Assembly: GCA_018266295.1 (NCBI GenBank)
Contig: JAFEAQ010000008.1
Span: 248,001-312,000, forward strand
Reading direction: 5' to 3'
Source: Bdellovibrionales bacterium
GTDB lineage: Bacteria > Bdellovibrionota > Bdellovibrionia > Bdellovibrionales > Bdellovibrionaceae
DNA length: 64,000 bases
The number at the start of each line of letters is the position of its first letter. Position 1 is the stretch's first letter. The translations under genes and the position numbers were made by a program. Of this stretch, positions 43,429-50,549 are shown in pieces. The notes under the pieces are model-generated. The model did no database searches. It was not told the origin of the DNA and was given only the letters and a program-made list of their open reading frames with translations.

Positions 43429-44085
43429 ATGCAACGGACATTATTGAGCTTAGTTTTTGGAATTCTACTGGTAGGGTGCGCTAGTCATTCAGTAAAACCT
43501 CAAGTATCAGCAGAACGCTCTTCAAAAGAGGAAGAGTGCCTTCGCAAGATCGTCGGCGATCGCACCTACGGAAACGAGGTCCCCGCTGAAGAAATACTCG
43601 CGTATTCAGGTGGAGAATGGAAAGTTCGGCAAGTTCGAGTCTTTCAAAAAATTATCGTAGGAAAATCGCCTGCCATCTATTTTGCCTACGTCGTAGAGCC
43701 CATCAATGCAGCGAAAGACATTGACCAATCCAACACCAAGATAACACTTCTCTGTGAATCAAGTCCTGAATATCGAGCTCAAAACAACTCGATTATGTTC
43801 CCGACATCTTTTGATGCGGTCCATGGGTATTATAGTGAAGTCGCGAAAGTCCAAGCGGATCTTGATCAATATTCGGTGTTTAATAAAACGGCCTGGTTTA
43901 GCGCGCAAAAGGGAAATTTTATGATCGACCTTGATAAAGTTCAGGCATCTGGTCTTGTAACAAAAGTCATTAAACTCACTTCTAAAGAAGCTGACATTCG
44001 ACATCAGGTTGAGGCAACTACCGACGAATACTATGCAGAGATACTCAGCTCTGCGTCCTACGAGCTTCGTGGTTTGCCTAGATAA
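43429..44085 (+). CDS. Lipoprotein, function unknown
   Basis: 218 residues from the ATG at 43429, with TTGGAGG just upstream; an in-frame extension to 43318 is not supported. Lipoprotein signal MQRTLLSLVFGILLVGC. The mature domain is soluble, about 200 residues, with Cys in EECLRKIV and LLCESS. No family recognised. Base composition is more AT-rich than the adjoining mur genes, and the 3' end abuts a serine-recombinase remnant on the opposite strand, so it may have arrived with mobile DNA. Confidence 0.6.
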   Translation: MQRTLLSLVFGILLVGCASHSVKPQVSAERSSKEEECLRKIVGDRTYGNEVPAEEILAYSGGEWKVRQVRVFQKIIVGKSPAIYFAYVVEPINAAKDIDQSNTKITLLCESSPEYRAQNNSIMFPTSFDAVHGYYSEVAKVQADLDQYSVFNKTAWFSAQKGNFMIDLDKVQASGLVTKVIKLTSKEADIRHQVEATTDEYYAEILSSASYELRGLPR

Positions 44086-44536
44086 AATTATGCTAAAAAT
44101 CTCACCAAGCGATAAGGCTCTGCCACTTCCTAGCTTATTTTGGTCGATTTTATAACCCATCGGAAAAGAGCCGCCATTATAGAGCCCTCGTTTTGCACGT
44201 GCCAAGAATGAATGGGAAATGCGTTTAGCCGTTTGTTCCCTTTCAAACTCCGCAATATTTGCCATCATGTACCTGACAAGCTCGCCAGCCGCAGTGGAAG
44301 TATCAAAATTTTCTTTGACACTTAAAACATGCACTGATGCTTTTCTAAAAACTCTTTTAGAATTGAGAAGTCCCGAATAGTGTGTGAACCTTGAGAGTTC
44401 CGTTACAAAGATCATATCAAGTATAAAATCCAAATATTTTCGATTCAATCTATGATCAGATTTAAGCAGACCTGTTGACGGTAGGGCGCCGCTTTGTCGT
44501 GGACCCTCCAGATAAAACCACTTAAGATGCTTTCAT
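44086..44536 (-). pseudogene. Serine recombinase (resolvase family) remnant
   Basis: The minus strand encodes, without a proper start, a piece of a serine recombinase: DMIFVTELSRFTHYSG (family ELSRLSR segment), VHVLSVKENFDTSTAAGELV, and MMANIAEFEREQTAKRISHSFLARAKRGLYNGG, leading to MGYK at the start of the recombinase domain. The N-terminal catalytic-Ser segment is not visible upstream (the frame ends at a TGA near 44535). The C-terminus is lost where the reading runs into the antisense of the neighbouring lipoprotein gene. It is therefore truncated at both ends and not functional. It marks an old integration or transposition event between murB and ftsQ. Confidence 0.75.
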
Positions 44537-45467
44537 GGCTAAAAAGATGCTCGCGCGCCCTCAATCTGAAGTTCGTTATTTTTTAAAAGATGTCGAAACA
44601 ATTGCGGCGCTGCCGACTTCAAAAAAATATCAGAAAATGGTTTTGCCGGAGTATCCTTTCGATGCGCAGCTATTACATGCAAGCCGTCTATACCGTGAAA
44701 GCCGCAAGCTGTACTTATCTGTGGGCGGAATTTATTCGCCGCGGGTGTGTTCGACCATGCGCTCGCTCAGTGCGCAGGATTTATTTAAAGACGAGATCGA
44801 GTACACACCGTCGCTGTCGGAAGTGATGTGGTTTAAAGATCACTTTCAGGAAGTCGCTGATCCTGAGGCCGAGGTCAAAGCGTTGATTCGCTTTAATGAG
44901 ATCTCGCTCTACCATGAACAAAACCACCGTGTGCTGTGGCGTTTATTGCCACCGGCACCCACGGAAGAGCGTGATCTTTCCCGCTATTTGAATTTTGCGG
45001 AAAGCCTGGTCGTGGTTTTGGACTTAGCATTGGGTGATGAACTCGGCCGCAAACTTTCTCCGGTCTTAGAAAGCATGAAGGTCATTTATCGGCCTGGCGG
45101 CGAACATGCTTGGCATCGCAAATCGAAGTCCGTGTATCGCCAGTACTTGCTGGCGTTATTGTGCACGACTTATTTAGCACTCGAAGTGGTGCACAACGAC
45201 GATATCTTAAAGGCCGTGGATTATCTTTTGCCGGGGCAAAAAACTATGAACAAACAGGCGGTCCCTCGAGGCCTCCAGCTCAGTGAGCTCTTCACGCGGG
45301 TCACAAACCCCGAATGGCAAAAGCGCTACTGGAAAGACGCTGCGAAGAAGCTCCAGAAAATGCACAAGGGCTCAGAGGAGAATACGCTGTACATGCCAGA
45401 AGATCCCTTGGATCTTGAGGCTGAGTTTTTTTACGCCCATCGCGTGTTTGATTACTACGGGTTGTAG
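44535..45467 (+). CDS. Conserved-looking cytoplasmic protein, function unknown
   Basis: 310 residues, no signal peptide or membrane segment. It is helical and rich in aromatic and charged residues. NEISLYHEQNHRVLWRLLP contains an HExxH-like pattern with one residue shifted (HEQNH), which could be a metal site; a further Glu candidate lies in YLNFAESLVVVLDLALGDELG. If real it would be a zincin-like hydrolase, but there is no other support. I do not recognise a family. Base use is like the core genes, unlike the AT-richer flank at 43.4-44.5 kb. Confidence 0.6.
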   Translation: MAKKMLARPQSEVRYFLKDVETIAALPTSKKYQKMVLPEYPFDAQLLHASRLYRESRKLYLSVGGIYSPRVCSTMRSLSAQDLFKDEIEYTPSLSEVMWFKDHFQEVADPEAEVKALIRFNEISLYHEQNHRVLWRLLPPAPTEERDLSRYLNFAESLVVVLDLALGDELGRKLSPVLESMKVIYRPGGEHAWHRKSKSVYRQYLLALLCTTYLALEVVHNDDILKAVDYLLPGQKTMNKQAVPRGLQLSELFTRVTNPEWQKRYWKDAAKKLQKMHKGSEENTLYMPEDPLDLEAEFFYAHRVFDYYGL

Positions 45468-45602
45468 AAGTATCAAAGACCTTACCCCCAAGGCTTGGAT
45501 TTTTCGTTTTTGTAGGGAATAAGAACGTTTCCTTCGAGGACAAGAACGCTCTTGTTTTCGCATTCATAGCTTTCGTTTTTTTCTCGCGCATAATTTACGT
45601 TG

Positions 45603-46562
45603 ATGTGTAGAGAAAAAATAAAATATCACCGACGCTTATTGGCACTTTTAATACTTGTTTGCTGCTCTCGAGCATATTCGCAAACACTTCCGTTTACATT
45701 TTGGAAAAAACCACCCAGTCCACCTATTGTGATCGTGATTACCTCAGGCCCTTCGTGGACTGTGCCTTCAGACTGGAACAACTCGAATAATAAAATAGAG
45801 CTCATTGGCGGCGGAGGCGGATCAAAGAGCAGCGGCGGTTGCAATAATGGCCGTGGTGGCGGTGGTGGGGGAGCGTACGCTCTTAAGAATAACTACACAC
45901 TCACTCCAGGTGCTTCGATTAACATTCAGGTGGGCGCGGCCGGAGCCGCCACCGGCACTGCCGGAGGAGATACTTGGTTTGTTAGCAGCGCAACGATTCT
46001 TGCTAAAGGCGGCAGTGGGGCTACGAGCTCCAGTGGCGCCGCAGGAGGAGCGGCTTCGCCGACGAGTCTTGGTGATGTGACTTACGCCGGTGGCAATGGC
46101 GGCAGTGGCACGAGTTGGGAAGGTGCCGGCGGTGGCGGTGCTGCCGGGCCGAATGGAGCAGGCAAAAATGGCGGCTCTGCGGGAAGCGGTGGAGCGGGCG
46201 GCGGAGGCGGCAGTGGTGGTGGCTCCGCGGGAAGCAATGGAACTGCCAGCGCTGGCGGTGCCGGAGGAAATAATTTTGCCGGCGCCGGTGGAGGCGCTGG
46301 TGGAACTGGCAACGGCACGGCTGGAACTGATGGTGCCGGCGGTGGTGGTGGTGCTGATAGTAAAAGTGGTGGCAATGGTGGTTCAGGATCGGACTTGTCT
46401 TCAGTAGACGGTGCCGGAGCTGGTGGCGGCGGCGGAGGAGGTGGCGATAGTCGTCTTGGTGGCAATGGTGGCGGTTATGGCGGCGGAGCGGGCGGTTCCG
46501 GTGATTGTGCCGGAGGCGCCACTGGAGGAGCGGGCGTGATCGTTGTTACATACACGCCCTGA
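45603..46562 (+). CDS. Secreted glycine-rich surface protein with PFxFW N-terminal motif
   Basis: 319 residues from the ATG at 45603. The signal peptide (LLALLILVCCSRAYS) is followed by QTLPFTFWKKP, which matches IPFGFWRKH in the protein at 48735-49433. A short beta segment (WTVPSDWNNSNNKIELIGGGG) opens a domain of about 230 residues dominated by Gly, Ala and Ser, with repeated GGxGGxG. The end AGVIVVTYTP is the closing strand typical of glycine-rich tail-fibre-like domains. These polyglycine-helix or beta-prism domains bind receptors in phage tail tips. Likely a cell-surface adhesin; prey recognition is an inference. Confidence 0.72.
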   Translation: MCREKIKYHRRLLALLILVCCSRAYSQTLPFTFWKKPPSPPIVIVITSGPSWTVPSDWNNSNNKIELIGGGGGSKSSGGCNNGRGGGGGGAYALKNNYTLTPGASINIQVGAAGAATGTAGGDTWFVSSATILAKGGSGATSSSGAAGGAASPTSLGDVTYAGGNGGSGTSWEGAGGGGAAGPNGAGKNGGSAGSGGAGGGGGSGGGSAGSNGTASAGGAGGNNFAGAGGGAGGTGNGTAGTDGAGGGGGADSKSGGNGGSGSDLSSVDGAGAGGGGGGGGDSRLGGNGGGYGGGAGGSGDCAGGATGGAGVIVVTYTP

Positions 46563-46566
46563 GTTT

Positions 46567-48534
46567 TTAGTTCAGTTTTAAACCTGCAGAACGCGCCAAC
46601 CAGTAAACATACAAGTAGTCGACAGCGTTGTTGGTGCTACCGCGTGAAGAGCTGCCTTGGTAACCGAAGTACAGGCCTTTCCACATGAAGTTGTCGCTGA
46701 TACCTGCACTTTCAAACGCAGGGTAAGAGTACAAGCTTTCGAAGAACCATTCGGTTGCGCCAATTTTTTTGTTGGCAGCTTTCCAGAACATAGCCGGAAG
46801 GGGGCTCACGCACCATTCATTGCTGATAGTGTGATCGTAAGTAAGATCCATTTGCGGGCGCGGATATGGGAACTCACGCAATGTCCACGACGAGAAATCC
46901 ACGGCGCTCATGAAGTACGTGTCTGTGAATCGTTTACGAAACTGATCACCGCGAGTGCCTTTTGAAAAAGCGTATTTGTAAGCCGCAAACGTATAATAGG
47001 CATGACGAGTCGGCGAGTAAGTCACCCATGCATCCATCAAGCGCTCGCGCAGACGGTCGCGGATTTTATTTTCGCCGAGCATATCAGCCAGAGTAATTTC
47101 ATTAATGAAATTCAAGATGTTGAGATTCACTCCGCTCCAGTCGCCAATTCCGTTCCAATAGAAAGTGGTGTTGAAAAGGTAACCGCCGAAAGCGATGTCT
47201 TTATCGCGATACATCTTGTGGAATTTTGTTTTATAAACTGGATCCTTTAAAATTAATGCCGCGATTCCATAAGCTGCCGGTTTATTGCCTTCTTTCTCTT
47301 CAAGAATATTGAGCTCTAAAAGGCGCTTGGTTGCTTGAACCATGTCAGCGCGGAATGGATCGTTCTCAGGAATCACGATGTGGGCCCACAGCAACGCGTG
47401 CGTAATCCCGCGAACCATGTCGTTGTTACCGCCATCCAGCCAAGTGATATCCGAGTAGTCACCGGTGCCACGATGCCAGCGCTCGCCCAGATTTTCATTG
47501 CCTTTGTAAGGCATGATCGAGCGTGCGAATTGTTTTTTATCGCCCGTGATATTGAGCAAGATGAAGATCCCACGGAGTGAGCGCTTCATGTTCTCGATTG
47601 CTTTTTGATCTTTTGTTACTTGGTAGCGCATAGCTTCGGTCGCTACATACATGCCTGTCCAAAGACACGCATCGTAGTCGTTGTGCTGACCGGTCATGTT
47701 GCCATTGCCGTCAAAGGACGCGTAGCTCACGATGCCGTATTCGTTCAGACGATATTTTTGCATATCGACGCCAAAGCCGTCGGCTTTTTGATCCAGAGTC
47801 GAAGCATAGGCATTTCTGCGCATCAGCGATTCAGACAAGCTGATGGTATCCACTGGCTTATTCGCAACGCGAATGATGTCGTGATTTCTGCGATAGAAGT
47901 TAAAATCCGTTGGATCAAAAACCACGATGGGATTTTCATTCTTAAATTCAGGACGGTCTGCATATTTCTTAATCGTAGGATGCTCATCAAACTTGATGCG
48001 CGTTTTTGCGATCTTCATTCCGAGGCGAACCACGGCGGGAACGCCTTTATCACCTTTAGCATCGAGAAGTTGGCGTTCATTCTGATAGGGAGCTTGCGCG
48101 CCCACAGCTTGTGGGTTGCTGATTTTTTCGTAGAAAGAACCACCTGCCGGTGTGCTGAACTGAGCTTGGTACTCGTCACCCTTCGCTTCGTAGCTCACAG
48201 AGAAGTCCGTTGTCGTATTGTAGAGCTTCGGATCGCGGGTGAAGCCTTCGGCGCTCACCATGAAGTCGCTGTTTTTCAGAGAAAACTTCGGGTTGCCTTG
48301 GGCATCGGTGTCACCTTGCCACACTTCCTGAACTTTGAGGTTTTGGAATTTGTATTCGTCGTAAGTGATCACGCGAGTGACGAGGGTACCGCCATCATAA
48401 GGACGAAATTCGATTTGGCCGGTGTAAGAACCGTGCTGGCTATTGATTCCGCGCACTTGCCAAAGGCCGGCAGGAACCGCAGCGAAGCTCAGGATGGGGG
48501 CGAAAAGTAGACTCGTAAACACAAGCGTTTTCAT
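46567..48534 (-). CDS. Large secreted protein, function unknown
   Basis: 655 residues. Signal peptide MKTLVFTSLLFAPILSFAA. The N-terminal quarter looks beta-rich (VPAGLWQVRGINSQHGSYTGQIEF). The remainder is helical with conserved-looking aromatic/acidic stretches (NDYDACLWTGMYVATEAMRYQVT, ERWHRGTGDYSDITWLDGGNNDMVRGITHALLWAH, YWNGIGDWSGVNLNILNF, ESLYSYPAFESAG). The spacing suggests an alpha/alpha toroid like glycoside hydrolases or polysaccharide lyases, but I see no diagnostic motif and do not assign an activity. Ends 4 bp from the convergent glycine-rich gene. Confidence 0.7.
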   Translation of the reverse strand: MKTLVFTSLLFAPILSFAAVPAGLWQVRGINSQHGSYTGQIEFRPYDGGTLVTRVITYDEYKFQNLKVQEVWQGDTDAQGNPKFSLKNSDFMVSAEGFTRDPKLYNTTTDFSVSYEAKGDEYQAQFSTPAGGSFYEKISNPQAVGAQAPYQNERQLLDAKGDKGVPAVVRLGMKIAKTRIKFDEHPTIKKYADRPEFKNENPIVVFDPTDFNFYRRNHDIIRVANKPVDTISLSESLMRRNAYASTLDQKADGFGVDMQKYRLNEYGIVSYASFDGNGNMTGQHNDYDACLWTGMYVATEAMRYQVTKDQKAIENMKRSLRGIFILLNITGDKKQFARSIMPYKGNENLGERWHRGTGDYSDITWLDGGNNDMVRGITHALLWAHIVIPENDPFRADMVQATKRLLELNILEEKEGNKPAAYGIAALILKDPVYKTKFHKMYRDKDIAFGGYLFNTTFYWNGIGDWSGVNLNILNFINEITLADMLGENKIRDRLRERLMDAWVTYSPTRHAYYTFAAYKYAFSKGTRGDQFRKRFTDTYFMSAVDFSSWTLREFPYPRPQMDLTYDHTISNEWCVSPLPAMFWKAANKKIGATEWFFESLYSYPAFESAGISDNFMWKGLYFGYQGSSSRGSTNNAVDYLYVYWLARSAGLKLN

Positions 48535-48590
48535 AGGTTTTCTCCTCGGGCTCCTCTATACAAGAAGGAGGCCAAAGAGTTCGGGAGCAA

Positions 48591-48642
48591 GCTGACACCT
48601 AATTCCACGTAAAGCCCGGGAACGTGTAAAATTCACCGGGCT
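48591..48642. repeat. Partial TAGGTG repeat and copy 3 of the GGAACGTGTAA loop element
   Basis: Minus strand 48591-48606 reads GGAATTAGGTGTCAGC, 14 of 16 bases identical to 42991-43006. Next to it AGCCCGG (48613-48619) and CCGGGCT (48636-48642) form a 7-bp stem whose 16-base loop begins GAACGTGTAAAA. Both lie in the gap between two minus-strand genes. Confidence 0.5.
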
Positions 48643-48734
48643 GTCTAGGGATTGGTCAGTGAGAAATCAGTGCGAGTCAACTAGCGTTCTTTGATCGCGA
48701 TGACAGCGCCGAGATAGCGATTGCCTGAGGTGCT

Positions 48735-49433
48735 TCAGCCAGTCGTTGTGAGATTGCCCGTGGCTTGAGGGTTCAGATAAAGACGATCGAAGATGTAGAT
48801 CGACTGAGCATTCGTCGTGTCGACGTTGGCAGCTCTTTGAGTGAAGCCTGTGGGGGCTGTGAGTGTGCTTGCGCGCGAGGTTTCGGTTGTGCAGTGAACG
48901 ACTCGGGTCGCTGTTGAGACTGTTGTCAGGCCCGTCATCGATACAGAGCTCGTGCTTACAGTGCCTGCGCTGAAAACGGGGGTGGTATCTTCGGGGGTAT
49001 TTGTGTCTGGCGATGAGTAAGCGACAATCACACCCATCGAGTAATTCGCAGATTCCGTGAAGTTAAATGTGAAGCTAGCAGCCTCAGAGCCGTCGACAAT
49101 TCTGCGGTAAACGGAGGTGATGTATTGATTTCCACTTGATTGAATTGAACCAAGAAGTGTCCAGCCTGAAGGAGTTACTGTTGAATTTGTCGTGTCATAA
49201 TCATTGGTCCATATACATGCGTAAAGAACATCGTTGGTAATGACGCCACTGGGTTTTGCGAGGACGATACTTGCGCCGCTGGCTTGAGAGATAGCGGCGC
49301 CGGCACTTCGAAACTCCGCTCCATGCTTGCGCCAAAATCCGAAGGGGATGGTGCTGCTACTGCCATGAAATGAAAATAGGAATAGGATTGAAAAAGCGAA
49401 GACACGAAGCCATACAGAGGTTGAAATACGCAT
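48735..49433 (-). CDS. Tail-fibre-like surface protein with PFxFW motif; apparent premature UGA
   Basis: 232 residues to the TGA at 48735-48737. Signal peptide VFAFSILFLFSFHGSSS, then TIPFGFWRKH, the same post-signal motif as in the glycine-rich protein at 45.6 kb. The body is a beta-sandwich-like domain of about 190 residues (SGWTLLGSIQSSGNQYITSVYRRIVDG, SMGVIVAYSSPDTNTP, TVSTATRVVHCTTET) of a kind found in phage/adhesin tips. After the TGA the same frame continues STSGNRYLGAVIAIKER to a TAG at 48681-48683, which reads like the true last strand of the domain. The gene is therefore either recently truncated by 16 codons, read through, or affected by a sequencing error. Confidence 0.65.
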   Translation of the reverse strand: MRISTSVWLRVFAFSILFLFSFHGSSSTIPFGFWRKHGAEFRSAGAAISQASGASIVLAKPSGVITNDVLYACIWTNDYDTTNSTVTPSGWTLLGSIQSSGNQYITSVYRRIVDGSEAASFTFNFTESANYSMGVIVAYSSPDTNTPEDTTPVFSAGTVSTSSVSMTGLTTVSTATRVVHCTTETSRASTLTAPTGFTQRAANVDTTNAQSIYIFDRLYLNPQATGNLTTTG

Positions 49434-49691
49434 TCTTAAATTGTCCGACTTTTACTTTTAAATAAGCAGGGAAAACCAAAACCTGCTTTTAATAAATGAT
49501 TTAAATCGTGGGGAAATTTTTCGAAAATTTGGTAAGGAAATGTAACGGTACACTTTTTGGTAGAGGAACCTCTCAAAAGGTCAATCAGTTTTTCTGAGAC
49601 ATTTCACTCATCCAAAGTCCAGACGGTGTAAATGCCGTCCACAACTCGTAAGCGTTTTTGTTATACTGGAGGCACTTGTGAGGTTCTCAAA

Positions 49692-50438
49692 TTGAAAAAG
49701 CTCATCCTGAAATTGTTCGTAGCATTTTTTGTTCTCCCGTCGGTGATTGCGGGTTCGATGTATTGGCTCAATCAAAAAGGTTTTTTCAATATCAACGAAG
49801 TGCAAATCGTTCTTGTCGATTCGCCAGAATCTCAGTCGAATTTTTATTCTCCAATGGCCGATAAACTTGAAAAGCAGATGCTCGAGTTCAAAGGGCAATC
49901 GCTGTGGTCCGTGAAACTTTCAGAAGTTGTGGGTTTGCTCAACTCGCAAAACTGGATTGAGCATCACAGCATCAGTCGCAGCTGGCCGAGTGGTTTGACG
50001 GTGAAAATCAAACCTCATGACATCAAGCTCGTTTACCTGGGAAAAAACGGCAAATACATGCCGATCATTTCTGACGGCAGCTTTTTGGATACGGTGGATT
50101 CCAAACAAGCTCCAGATGTAACCCTGCTTGAAGGCGAAAATTTCTTGCAGAAAAAAGAGCTTCGCCAAAAAGCTGTGCAAGTTCTTAAGGAAATTCCGAA
50201 CGAAGGAACCTTCAGCCGAAAAACAATTTCGGAAATCAGATACGATCAAAAAGATGGTTTTTCGATGACGATGATGAAGACCGGAATACAGGTCAAGATC
50301 GGCGAAGAACAGGTCGGAATTAAAAGTGCTCGAGTCTCACAAGTTGTTGATTATCTTCAGACTCGTCAATTTGACGCGCGCGTCATAGACGCCAATCTGT
50401 CAAAGAAAGTTCTTGTCAGGTTGCGCAACGATCCCTAA
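49692..50438 (+). CDS. ftsQ: Cell-division protein FtsQ (POTRA domain)
   Basis: 248 residues from the TTG at 49692, with GAGGTT upstream; the longer frame from 49632 lies before the membrane anchor. Cytoplasmic tail KKLILKLF, one membrane helix (VAFFVLPSVIAGSMYWL), then the POTRA domain (GFFNINEVQIVLVDSPES...SLWSVKLSEVVGLLNSQNWIEHHSISRSWPSGLTVKIKPH) and the FtsQ beta domain. It links FtsL/FtsB to the septal synthases. The 258-bp gap upstream (49434-49691) shows no gene. The position before ftsA supports the call. Confidence 0.88.
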   Translation: MKKLILKLFVAFFVLPSVIAGSMYWLNQKGFFNINEVQIVLVDSPESQSNFYSPMADKLEKQMLEFKGQSLWSVKLSEVVGLLNSQNWIEHHSISRSWPSGLTVKIKPHDIKLVYLGKNGKYMPIISDGSFLDTVDSKQAPDVTLLEGENFLQKKELRQKAVQVLKEIPNEGTFSRKTISEIRYDQKDGFSMTMMKTGIQVKIGEEQVGIKSARVSQVVDYLQTRQFDARVIDANLSKKVLVRLRNDP

Positions 50439-50483
50439 GCTAAAGTCAAGGCAAACTGAAGTCCAGAGACTTTTGTCTGTCTG

Positions 50484-50507
50484 AATTCCCTGAAGAATTA
50501 GGGAATT
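50484..50507. other. Perfect 8-bp stem-loop between ftsQ and ftsA
   Basis: AATTCCCT (50484-50491) and AGGGAATT (50500-50507) with an 8-base loop, about 40 bp before ftsA. There is no T-run, so it is more likely a processing or regulatory hairpin than a terminator. Confidence 0.4.
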
Positions 50508-50549
50508 AATGAGGACCATTTGGTCGGACTTTATTGTTAGGACTTAAGG

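Noticed and set aside
43151-43441. Overlapping 80-codon frames on both strands in the murB-lipoprotein gap
   Set aside because: No start signals or recognisable protein features; I also tested the GC-rich part for a tRNA and found no T-arm or cloverleaf pattern.
46082-46465. Proline-rich frame antisense to the glycine-rich gene
   Set aside because: Poly-Pro is simply the reverse complement of Gly codons (GGN to NCC).
47605-48510. 301-codon open frame antisense to the large secreted protein
   Set aside because: The opposite frame has a clean signal peptide and ribosome-binding site; this one has neither.
48681-48737. UGA read as selenocysteine in the tail-fibre-like protein
   Set aside because: No SECIS-like hairpin directly after the codon is evident and the family has no reason for a selenocysteine in a structural adhesin; a nonsense change is simpler.
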